Origin: a bacterium
GTDB taxonomy: Bacteria > Patescibacteria > Dojkabacteria > JAKAPS01 > JAJZLI01
Reading direction: 5' to 3'
DNA: 11,392 nt
Assembly: GCA_021805885.1 (NCBI GenBank)
Contig: JAJZDR010000068.1
Location: 1 to 11,392, forward strand
A program made the translations under genes and the position numbers. Positions 1 through 5,530 of the stretch are shown in pieces. The notes below the pieces were generated by a model. That model did no database searches. It had not been told where the DNA came from and saw nothing but the letters and a program-made list of their open reading frames with translations. Position 1 is the first letter of the stretch, and every line of letters starts with the position of its first letter.

Positions 1-94
1 ATAAAATTAGTTTTTAGTTACTTGATAACGACTAGCTAGTTTTTATATCTTTCATTATTATTAAGATACTATTAAAATATGAATGTATCATTAA
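1..94. repeat. Long direct repeat, copy 1
   Basis: Copy 1 of a repeat whose second copy is at 328-433. Bases 1-20 match 328-347 exactly, and bases 37-94 match 376-433 at 56 of 58 positions. The middle differs in length (16 nt here, 28 nt in copy 2) and sequence, yet each middle part includes a perfect 10-bp palindrome (ACTAGCTAGT at 31-40 here). The motif TAGTTTTTA occurs twice (8-16 and 37-45). The 3' part can fold: TTAAGATAC (61-69) pairs with GTATCATTAA (85-94) around one unpaired base. A TACTAT box (67-72) sits 6 nt before an ATG (79) opening a 15-codon ORF. The repeat may begin left of the window. Confidence 0.85.
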
Positions 95-116
95 TTACTG
101 CATTGGTAGTTCATGG

Positions 117-228
117 TTTCTTATGACTTCCCCAATTAGTACGCCATTCCACCACTTTTTTATTGTTTTGTGACTCTACTACGATATCTCTGTTTTTACT
201 GCCATACCTTTGGGGAAATCATAAGAAA
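117..228. repeat. 17-bp inverted repeat pair
   Basis: TTTCTTATGACTTCCCC (117-133) and GGGGAAATCATAAGAAA (212-228) are reverse complements at 16 of 17 positions, 78 nt apart. The one difference is an A-C mismatch in plus-strand RNA but a G-U wobble in minus-strand RNA, so only the minus transcript would form an unbroken stem. It lies inside the presumed gene remnant, encoding its FSYDFPK and WGSHKK segments. It could be an RNA fold, the ends of a tiny mobile element, or fortuitous. Confidence 0.6.
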
Positions 229-233
229 ATGGA

Positions 234-256
234 AGGGAGCCCCAAACCGGCTCCCT
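234..256. other. GC-rich hairpin
   Basis: AGGGAGCC (234-241) pairs perfectly with GGCTCCCT (249-256) around a 7-nt loop, far more GC-rich than its surroundings. The following bases on either strand are only moderately T-rich, so a rho-independent terminator is not convincing. It falls inside the presumed minus-strand gene remnant, where it would encode part of the REPVWGSLP segment. Confidence 0.5.
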
Positions 257-327
257 CTTGCTTCTAATATATCTGTAATTCTCGGTAATTTCATATCCTT
301 CATTTTTATATACATAGTCTTGTATAG

Positions 328-433
328 ATAAAATTAGTTTTTAGTTAATCAATATAATTATCTTCAACGCGTTGTTAGTTTTTATATCTTTCACTATCAT
401 TAAGATACTATTAAAATATGAATGTATCATTAA
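328..433. repeat. Long direct repeat, copy 2
   Basis: Second copy of the repeat at 1-94, with identical first 20 bases and a 56/58 match over 376-433. The variable centre (348-375) holds the palindrome CAACGCGTTG (365-374), at the place where copy 1 has a different palindrome. TAGTTTTTA recurs twice (335-343 and 376-384). The hairpin arms TTAAGATAC and GTATCATTAA with one unpaired base are conserved. A TACTAT box (406-411) lies 6 nt before an ATG (418) opening a 16-codon ORF that shares its first five residues, MNVSL, with the ORF in copy 1. Confidence 0.85.
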
Positions 434-464
434 CTAACATATTAGTCCAAGAGCACTACTTTTT

Positions 465-492
465 TTGATATACATGATTATTATGGTAGAAT
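465..492 (+). promoter_or_regulatory. trxB promoter, probably leaderless
   Basis: TTGATA (465-470), a 16-nt spacer, then TAGAAT (487-492). The trxB ATG at 497 is 4 nt after the -10 box, so transcription should begin at or just inside the start codon. No Shine-Dalgarno sequence precedes this ATG. Confidence 0.65.
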
Positions 493-496
493 AAAT

Positions 497-1447
497 ATGT
501 CAGAAAAACACTTAATTATGAATATTGAAAACGTTATTATTTTAGGATCTGGGCCTGCAGGACTAACTGCCTCCATATATGCAGCTAGATCTGATTTAAA
601 CCCTATTTTGATATCTGGGAGTACCCCAGGAGGTCAGCTTACAATAACATCATTAGTTGAAAATTATCCAGGATTTGAGGATGGTATATTGGGACCAGAA
701 TTAATGTTGAATATGCAAAAACAAGCAAAAAATATGGGAGTTAGATTTGAAGAGGGCGTAGTTATAAAAGTTGATTTTTCAAAGAAACCATTTACTATTT
801 GGACTGAAGATAAAGAATTTAAAACAAAAACTATAATCATTTCTACAGGAGCATCTGTAAGATGGTTAGGCCTTGATGGAGAGACAAGATTAATGGGCAA
901 GGGAGTCTCTGGGTGTGCTACTTGTGACGGACCATTTTTTAAAGATAAAGATATAGTTGTAGTTGGAGGAGGAGATAGTTCCATGGAAGAGGCTTTATTT
1001 TTAACAAAATTTGTAAGAAAAATATACCTTGTACACAGAAGAGATGAATTTAGAGCATCAAAAGTAATGCAAGATAGAGTTTTTAAAGATGAGAAGATAG
1101 AGATACTTTTTAACTCTGAACTTAAGGATATTTATGGCGAGAGTGTTGTAGAAGGAGTAAAGATCTTGAATAATAAAATAAATACTGAATCTGATCTTAG
1201 AGTACAAGGTGTATTTATAGCAATAGGACATACCCCAAATACAGAAATTTTTAAAGAATTTTTAGACATAGATACAAATGGATATATAAAAGTCCATGAT
1301 TTTACAAAAACAAATATTGAAGGTGTTTTTGCTGCAGGAGATGTATCAGATCCTAAATATAAACAAGCAATATCATCTGCTGGTATTGGCTGTATAGCCG
1401 CAATTGATGCTATGCATTTCATAGAGGATCTTGATCCACGGATCTAA
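497..1447 (+). CDS. trxB: Thioredoxin reductase (NADPH)
   Basis: A 316-residue flavoprotein that passes electrons from NADPH through FAD to thioredoxin in the cytoplasm. The FAD-binding GSGPAG is at residues 17-22. The redox-active CATC is at 140-143, inside the second nucleotide-binding domain as in low-molecular-weight thioredoxin reductases. A GGGDSS loop (157-162) is followed by HRRDEFRA (180-187), whose arginines typically hold the 2'-phosphate of NADPH. The C-terminal FAD motif GVFAAGDVSD is at 276-285. Length is normal and no key residue is missing. The ATG at 497 sits 4 nt after a good -10 box; residue 8 (518) is a possible alternative start. The next gene has its own promoter, so trxB is probably monocistronic or weakly linked to it. 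Confidence 0.96.
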   Translation: MSEKHLIMNIENVIILGSGPAGLTASIYAARSDLNPILISGSTPGGQLTITSLVENYPGFEDGILGPELMLNMQKQAKNMGVRFEEGVVIKVDFSKKPFTIWTEDKEFKTKTIIISTGASVRWLGLDGETRLMGKGVSGCATCDGPFFKDKDIVVVGGGDSSMEEALFLTKFVRKIYLVHRRDEFRASKVMQDRVFKDEKIEILFNSELKDIYGESVVEGVKILNNKINTESDLRVQGVFIAIGHTPNTEIFKEFLDIDTNGYIKVHDFTKTNIEGVFAAGDVSDPKYKQAISSAGIGCIAAIDAMHFIEDLDPRI

Positions 1448-1480
1448 ATCAAGAAAATAATTAATCATAATCATTTAAAT

Positions 1481-1509
1481 TTGATATCATGAATGATAAT
1501 GTTTAATAT
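1481..1509 (+). promoter_or_regulatory. Permease-operon promoter, probably leaderless
   Basis: TTGATA (1481-1486), a 17-nt spacer and TAATAT (1504-1509) predict a transcription start at 1516, the A of the permease ATG. Overlapping it is an imperfect inverted repeat, CATAATCATT (1466-1475) and AATGATAATG (1492-1501), with one mismatch in ten. It could serve as an operator, although short inverted repeats are common in AT-rich DNA. Confidence 0.65.
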
Positions 1510-1515
1510 ATTATT

Positions 1516-2352
1516 ATGTTACTTTTTTATTTTGGGATAATCATATTTTCTATCCTTGCAGGAGTTATAGGAGCATTAGTTGGGATTGGTGGCGGAATAG
1601 TAATAATTCCAATACTTATTCTAATCTTCCATATAAATATTAAAATTGCTATTGGAGCAAGTATAGTATCTGTAATAGCAACATCCTCATCTGCAGCATC
1701 AGTTTATCTAAAAGATAAAATAATAAATATTAAGGTAGGGATGTTACTTGAAATTGCTACTACAATAGGAGCAATAACTGGAGCAGAAATTATGGGCATA
1801 CTAAATACTAAAATATTACTCTTTATATTTGTATTTGTCCTTCTTATATCTCTCCTTCCTCTTTTAAAAAATAGGGATAAAGAATTAGATGAAAATGTTA
1901 AAAATGACAATATTGCAAATTATCTAAAATTATCATCTTCTTATTACGATAAATTACAAAATAAAAAAATAACTTACAACGTAACTAATATTCCTGGAGG
2001 GTTTGTAATAATGTATATAGCAGGATTAATCTCTGGGCTGTTAGGAATAGGCAGTGGTGTATTTAAAGTTTTAGCATTAGATGATGTTATGAAACTCCCA
2101 ATGAAGGTATCTACTACAACATCTAATATGATGATAGGTGTGACCGCAGCAGCAAGTGCATTTATATACCTTATAAATGGATACATAAATCCATATATAG
2201 CTATACCAGTAATGATTGGTGTTTTTATAGGGTCATATTATGGAACTAAATTAATTGGTAAAACCTCTAATGTATATTTAAAGAAAATATTTATATTAGT
2301 TATATTAGTTATAGCAATAGAAATGATTTTAAGAGCTATGAATATATTATGA
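1516..2352 (+). CDS. TauE/SafE family sulfite/anion permease
   Basis: A 278-residue membrane protein of the TauE/SafE (UPF0721) family, whose members are linked to export of sulfite, sulfonates or related anions. It is an internal duplication. The first half has the glycine motif GALVGIGGG (19-27) followed by P32, and the second half has GLISGLLGIGSG (170-181) followed by P195. Hydrophobic helices fill about 4-36, 45-62, 76-117, 160-186 and 200-275. A hydrophilic, Lys/Asn/Asp-rich loop at about 118-158 separates the halves. The stop overlaps the start of the DUF1634-type gene (ATGA at 2349-2352), so the two are translationally coupled. Substrate cannot be read from the sequence. Confidence 0.9.
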   Translation: MLLFYFGIIIFSILAGVIGALVGIGGGIVIIPILILIFHINIKIAIGASIVSVIATSSSAASVYLKDKIINIKVGMLLEIATTIGAITGAEIMGILNTKILLFIFVFVLLISLLPLLKNRDKELDENVKNDNIANYLKLSSSYYDKLQNKKITYNVTNIPGGFVIMYIAGLISGLLGIGSGVFKVLALDDVMKLPMKVSTTTSNMMIGVTAAASAFIYLINGYINPYIAIPVMIGVFIGSYYGTKLIGKTSNVYLKKIFILVILVIAIEMILRAMNIL

Positions 2353-2723
2353 ATGAATCTAAATCTAATCAAAAAGAGTCTCAAAATAAAGATATGGAAA
2401 CAATAATAGGGTACACTCTTAGAACAGGAGTTATAGTAAGTGTATCTTTGGCTATTATTGATCTTATTTTAATATTTATAAGTGGTAATATAAATTATCA
2501 AACAGGTTCATACAAAAATACCTTTGCATTCATAACTACTACATTCAGTCACCTCTCATTTTTAAGCCTATTATTTATTCCTATTATAATTTTAATAGCG
2601 ACTCCAGTTATAAGAGTACTGATGTCTATTTTTCTATTTTTAAAAGATAAAGATTATATATTATCTATCACAACTTTAATGGTATTTATAATCCTACTAA
2701 TATCCATTTTCATTGTTGCATAA
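2349..2723 (+). CDS. DUF1634-type small membrane protein
   Basis: A 124-residue protein with a polar N-terminus (1-17) and three hydrophobic segments (about 24-45, 68-97 and 104-123). An YTLRTGVIVS segment near the first helix and TPVIRVLMSIFLFLKDKDY (85-103) before the last helix fit my recollection of DUF1634. That family often follows TauE/SafE permease genes, as here, where its ATG overlaps the permease stop by 4 nt. It is plausibly an accessory subunit of the permease. No catalytic motif is visible. The assignment rests on the context and the TPVIRV-to-KDKDY stretch. Confidence 0.75.
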   Translation: MNESKSNQKESQNKDMETIIGYTLRTGVIVSVSLAIIDLILIFISGNINYQTGSYKNTFAFITTTFSHLSFLSLLFIPIIILIATPVIRVLMSIFLFLKDKDYILSITTLMVFIILLISIFIVA

Positions 2724-2732
2724 TGTTATAAT
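2724..2732 (+). promoter_or_regulatory. Extended -10 promoter before the DUF2905-type gene
   Basis: TGTTATAAT is a perfect extended -10 element. The ATG at 2738 follows the TATAAT by 5 nt, so the transcript would be leaderless. No good -35 box is seen, which an extended -10 can compensate for. It lies directly after the DUF1634-type stop codon. Confidence 0.6.
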
Positions 2733-2737
2733 AGAGT

Positions 2738-2986
2738 ATGTACGGTAGAATATTTATAATCATAGGATTGTTTATAACCATAGTAGGTATAGTTCTTTAT
2801 TTCATTGAAAAATACCATATTCCAGGGAACAGTGTTCCAGGGAACAGCGTTCCTGGGAACAGCGTTCCTGGGAATTTTGTCTTTAAAAAAGGAAATTTTA
2901 GTTTTTACTTTCCATTAACCTTTTCAATACTAGCCTCTATAATATTAACAATAATAATATATATTGTATCTAGAGTATTAAAATGA
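2738..2986 (+). CDS. DUF2905-type membrane protein with expanded PGN repeat
   Basis: An 82-residue protein with two helices (about 4-23 and 57-79). The segment KKGNFSFYFPL (50-60) before the second helix and a PG-containing turn after the first match DUF2905, whose members usually carry a single PGD-type turn there. Here the turn is multiplied: PGN occurs at 29-31, 34-36, 39-41 and 44-46, each separated by SV. This lengthens the inter-helix loop by about 15 residues. Function of the family is unknown. The stop overlaps the nth start (ATGA at 2983-2986), so nth translation is probably coupled to it. Confidence 0.8.
   Translation: MYGRIFIIIGLFITIVGIVLYFIEKYHIPGNSVPGNSVPGNSVPGNFVFKKGNFSFYFPLTFSILASIILTIIIYIVSRVLK
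2820..2874 (+). repeat. In-frame 15-bp tandem repeat (3.7 units)
   Basis: Units TTCCAGGGAACAGTG (2820-2834), TTCCAGGGAACAGCG (2835-2849) and TTCCTGGGAACAGCG (2850-2864), then a partial TTCCTGGGAA (2865-2874). Fifteen bases keep the reading frame and encode PGNSV. Each unit contains an inverted TTCC/GGAA pair, which may favour slippage. Substitutions between units are nearly all in third codon positions. Confidence 0.95.
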
Positions 2987-3648
2987 ATAAAAACAAAAAA
3001 GAATATGTTAAGAAAATAATAGAAAAATTGGATGTTTTATATCCTAATGCTAAAATTTCGCTAAATTTTAAAAATCCATTTGAACTTTTAGTAGCTACAA
3101 TTTTATCTGCTCAATGTACTGATAAAAGGGTTAATATTGTTACAAAAGATTTATTTGAGAAATATAAAACTCCTCTAGATTTTAAGAATGTAAATATAGA
3201 AGAACTTCAAAAAGACATATATTCTACGGGGTTCTATAAAAATAAAGCAAAAAATATAAAGAACCTTGCAACTTATATTGTAGATAAATACAAAGGTGAA
3301 ATACCTGAAGATATAGATACACTAATAAAATTGCCTGGTATAGGAAGAAAGACTGCAAATGTGGTTTTGATGAATGCATTTTCTAAAAACACAGGAGTTG
3401 TTGTTGATACACATATGATAAGATTATCAGGAAGATTAGGACTTATAAGAAAAAATTTAATGGATAGTAAGAATGCTGATAAGATAGAACAAGTTTTAAA
3501 CAAAATTGTTGAAAAATCTAATTACCTACATTTTTCAGATCTTATAATAGCACATGGGAGAGAGATATGTGTAGCTAAAAAACCTAGATGTAATATGTGT
3601 ATATTAAAAGATATTTGCCCAAAAATTGGAGTTAAAGAAATCAAATAA
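2983..3648 (+). CDS. nth: Endonuclease III (DNA glycosylase/AP lyase)
   Basis: A 221-residue base-excision-repair enzyme that removes oxidised pyrimidines and cuts the abasic strand. The helix-hairpin-helix LPGIGRKTA is at 117-125, with the catalytic lysine K123. The catalytic aspartate is D142 in VDTHMIRLSGRLGL. A C-terminal 4Fe-4S cluster is shown by C196, C203, C206 and C212 (C-x6-C-x2-C-x5-C). Length and motif order are standard. The ATG overlaps the DUF2905-type stop by 4 nt. A TAGAGT box (2971-2976) 6 nt before the ATG could also give a leaderless transcript. The stop lies 6 bp from the end of the convergent gene, so no separate terminator fits between them. Confidence 0.96.
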   Translation: MNKNKKEYVKKIIEKLDVLYPNAKISLNFKNPFELLVATILSAQCTDKRVNIVTKDLFEKYKTPLDFKNVNIEELQKDIYSTGFYKNKAKNIKNLATYIVDKYKGEIPEDIDTLIKLPGIGRKTANVVLMNAFSKNTGVVVDTHMIRLSGRLGLIRKNLMDSKNADKIEQVLNKIVEKSNYLHFSDLIIAHGREICVAKKPRCNMCILKDICPKIGVKEIK

Positions 3649-3654
3649 TATTTT

Positions 3655-4284
3655 TCAATTTTTTCTTCTATAATAGAAAAACCCAAGGATTACAAATATA
3701 ACAACAACAATGGCGACATATTTTATTATTGACCCAAATCCATCATATATTGGAACATTATTAGAATTAGTAGATTGTGATATTGGCGTGTTTGATGCAA
3801 ATGAAGAAGATAGTTCTTGACTGGTTGCTATAAATGTTCCCCCTCTCATAAATGTATATCCTGTAACCTCACTGTTTTTATAGTTTACGCCTGAAAGAGA
3901 AAACCATCTGTTTCTTACTGAGTCCCATATATATAAATATGCTGCATGTATATGATTTACTTGTACCTGTATTTCTCTGGGTAATGTTAAATCTCTACTG
4001 TTTAGTGGACCATCAGAGCCTATTGAAATACTAAAAGATTCTACTACATAAGGGACTGCTTCTGGTAAAAAACTATTCCCTACAGGAGAAAGAGTTACAT
4101 TCTCACTAACTGGAAATACACTAGAAGGAAATGATACTGTTACATTTCCACTATGTACAGCACCACCTAATGTCCCTACTGAGACTGTATTTAGTGGTAT
4201 ATTATTAGATGCAGCATATATAGATAAGGGGAAACACAAAAATAAAACTAAAGTTATACCAAGAACATATTTTTTAATTCTCAT
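3655..4284 (-). CDS. Secreted membrane-anchored protein with ZU5-like domain
   Basis: A 209-residue protein. A signal peptide (MRIKK, hydrophobic core 7-22, cleavage near SIYA-AS at 24-25) leads to a beta-rich extracytoplasmic domain (about 32-155), then a Ser/Thr/Asn-rich linker (159-176), one membrane helix (about 186-204) and a basic YYRRKN tail. The domain has VGTLGGAVHSGNVTVSFPS (37-55), then ENVTL, then YLYIWDSVRNRWFSLSG (116-132), ending RGGTFIA. This order resembles ZU5-like sandwiches, which is a pattern judgement only. The start at 4284 is chosen because the signal peptide begins there and TATAAT (4300-4295) lies 10 nt upstream. ATGs at 4296 and 4347 would add residues ahead of the signal. 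The ligand or role is unknown. Confidence 0.75.
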   Translation of the reverse strand: MRIKKYVLGITLVLFLCFPLSIYAASNNIPLNTVSVGTLGGAVHSGNVTVSFPSSVFPVSENVTLSPVGNSFLPEAVPYVVESFSISIGSDGPLNSRDLTLPREIQVQVNHIHAAYLYIWDSVRNRWFSLSGVNYKNSEVTGYTFMRGGTFIATSQELSSSFASNTPISQSTNSNNVPIYDGFGSIIKYVAIVVVIFVILGFFYYRRKN

Positions 4285-4294
4285 ATTAGTCTTC

Positions 4295-4300
4295 ATTATA
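4295..4300 (-). promoter_or_regulatory. -10 box of the secreted-protein gene
   Basis: TATAAT read on the minus strand predicts transcription from about 4288, only 4 nt before the chosen ATG at 4284. No convincing -35 box is visible. This position argues against the longer starts at 4296 and 4347. Confidence 0.5.
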
Positions 4301-4360
4301 ATACATTTATGAACATAGTTTACATCATTCTTATATTTAAAAATCATTAATATTACATTA

Positions 4361-4381
4361 AATTATTGTTGTACAATAATT
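4361..4381. promoter_or_regulatory. Perfect 21-bp palindrome, candidate operator
   Basis: AATTATTGT (4361-4369) and ACAATAATT (4373-4381) are perfect 9-bp arms around TGT. The site lies between the divergent secreted-protein gene and the glucan cluster, and its right half overlaps the cluster's -35 box (4369-4374). A dimeric repressor bound here would block the promoter. No regulator gene is present in the window. Confidence 0.6.
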
Positions 4382-4397
4382 GTAAATCTGTTATATT
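4369..4397 (+). promoter_or_regulatory. Alpha-glucan cluster promoter
   Basis: TTGTAC (4369-4374), a 17-nt spacer and TATATT (4392-4397) with a TG extension (4389-4390) form an extended -10 promoter. The predicted start is near 4404, 32 nt before the GalT-like ATG but only 6 nt before a small upstream ORF at 4410. Confidence 0.6.
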
Positions 4398-4409
4398 AAT
4401 CCTGCAAGT

Positions 4410-4439
4410 ATGAAGATCAATAACATATTAACTATATGA
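4410..4439 (+). CDS. Putative 9-codon leader ORF
   Basis: ATG at 4410 opens MKINNILTI and ends at TGA 4437-4439. That stop overlaps the GalT-like ATG as ATGA (4436-4439), the arrangement used between real genes elsewhere in this window. The predicted transcription start is 6 nt upstream, so a ribosome could load on this near-leaderless start and reinitiate at the GalT-like gene. Three Ile codons, two of them ATA, lie among the nine. The peptide is short enough to be chance. Confidence 0.35.
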   Translation: MKINNILTI

Positions 4440-5530
4440 TCAAATCAATACCTTTCAATAATAAAGAAGATAATAATAGACAAAGTCTTGTAGTTGAAAC
4501 ACCTCCATATTTTATAGAATTTGTAAAAAAAACTGAGGAAGAGGTTACATTGAAAGGTAATGTAGTATCTGATCAAGTAGTTGAAAGGATTGATCCTTTT
4601 CTATCTCATTCAACACTGATATCATACTCCAGATCAAAAAGACCACAACCAGATATAAAAGATAGTGAAGATACTAAAGAGGGTTATTGTTTATTTGATA
4701 ATCTTGATGATGTGGCTCATCCCATTGTAGAATATAATGAATGGGGGGTTTATCAAGCACCAAATCCTTTTGCATTCAATCCAGGATTCCATGACCTTAT
4801 AGTTTTGAAAGATCATATAGATACAATTTCAAATATACAGAGGAAACATATGTTTGGAATTATTTCTGCATTATCAAAGAGAGCTAAAGAAATCACATTG
4901 AAAGATGGCATTAATCAGGTCGCAGCAGGAATAAATTTTGGCACAGATAAAGAAAAATATTCTGCAGGAGCAAGTCAACCCCATTTACATGCGCAAATTG
5001 GTGCAGTATATAAAGATAGCTACTTCCCTTTATATGATAAATATGAAGATGTTATAAATCAATTTTATAAAAAAGGTATAGGCTACATAGATTTATATAA
5101 TCAGGCTCTAAGGTCTAGTAATCTAGTTATATATGAGACAGATAATTTTATAGTATTCACACCTTTCTCTCCAAGATTCAAAGATGAAATACAGATACAA
5201 GCAAAAAATAGAGAGCTAGGAAATTTATCTTCATTAGATGAAGATTCCATTGAAGAGTTATCAAATATATTGTATAAAGTATTAAGGGCTCTTTCTTTAA
5301 TGAAATTTAAAAATAAGGATGGAGAAGATGTCAATGCTGGAGTTAGAAGTTTTAACGTTGATTTTTTAGGAAAAAGGACAGATAGTAAGACTAACTCCGG
5401 AATGTATATAATGGTAATGCCTCGTCAATCTGATCTTGCATATTCAGAATTAATGGGTAGGTTTGTAATAGATAGATTCCCTGAGGATACTAAAAAGGCA
5501 ATAGAAAATGAATTCTTTAATGAAAATTAG
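4436..5530 (+). CDS. GalT-like nucleotidyltransferase/phosphorylase (HIT superfamily)
   Basis: A 364-residue protein with the layout of hexose-1-phosphate uridylyltransferases. PNPFAFNPGFHDLIV (109-123) corresponds to the substrate loop ending in GFHE in GalT. SQPHLHAQIGA (180-190) holds the HxHxQ active site, with H185 as probable nucleotidylated histidine and Q187. The FNVDFLG and MYIMVMPR segments (306-312 and 323-330) look like the second HIT-like half. The CxxC zinc pair of classical GalT is not visible; only C85 in YCLFDN occupies the likely place. Classical GalT transfers UMP between glucose- and galactose-1-phosphate. As first gene of a glucan cluster without glgC, it may instead make or break down ADP- or UDP-glucose (inference). 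Confidence 0.8.
   Translation: MIKSIPFNNKEDNNRQSLVVETPPYFIEFVKKTEEEVTLKGNVVSDQVVERIDPFLSHSTLISYSRSKRPQPDIKDSEDTKEGYCLFDNLDDVAHPIVEYNEWGVYQAPNPFAFNPGFHDLIVLKDHIDTISNIQRKHMFGIISALSKRAKEITLKDGINQVAAGINFGTDKEKYSAGASQPHLHAQIGAVYKDSYFPLYDKYEDVINQFYKKGIGYIDLYNQALRSSNLVIYETDNFIVFTPFSPRFKDEIQIQAKNRELGNLSSLDEDSIEELSNILYKVLRALSLMKFKNKDGEDVNAGVRSFNVDFLGKRTDSKTNSGMYIMVMPRQSDLAYSELMGRFVIDRFPEDTKKAIENEFFNEN

Larger units (their letters stand above)
111..315 (-). pseudogene. Frame-broken remnant of a small unrecognised gene
   Basis: On the minus strand two adjoining frames read like one protein. The upstream frame gives GYEITENYRYIRSK, then REPVWGSLPFSYDFPKGMAV, and stops at a TAG. The next frame gives NRDIVVESQNNKK then VVEWRTNWGSHKKP, with TGA at 113-111. 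One extra A in the A5 run near 195-199 would join them. One extra A in the A5 run near 304-308 would join the upstream frame to the ATG at 315, giving a basic, aromatic-rich protein of about 68 residues. A TATACA box (326-321) precedes that ATG by 5 nt, as at other starts here. It lies exactly between two long direct repeats. I do not recognise the family. Loss by two single-base deletions, a sequencing artefact in A runs, or chance openness are all possible. Confidence 0.45.

Noticed and set aside
234..256. Rho-independent terminator
   Set aside because: The stem is strong but neither side has a proper T run, and it lies inside a frame that looks coding.
95..327. tRNA, tmRNA, SRP RNA or RNase P RNA in the non-coding interval
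   Set aside because: No T-loop, SRP tetraloop region or RNase P core motif is visible on either strand.
1..433. Classical integron attC sites
   Set aside because: The GTTRRRY/RYYYAAC core boxes are not found, and no integrase is in the window; only the general layout is similar.
2820..2874. CRISPR-like short repeat array
   Set aside because: Units are 15 bp, contiguous, in frame and without spacers; this is a coding tandem repeat.
4285..4347. Longer start for the secreted protein
   Set aside because: It would put 21 polar residues before the signal peptide, and TATAAT at 4300-4295 places transcription downstream of the ATGs at 4347 and 4296.
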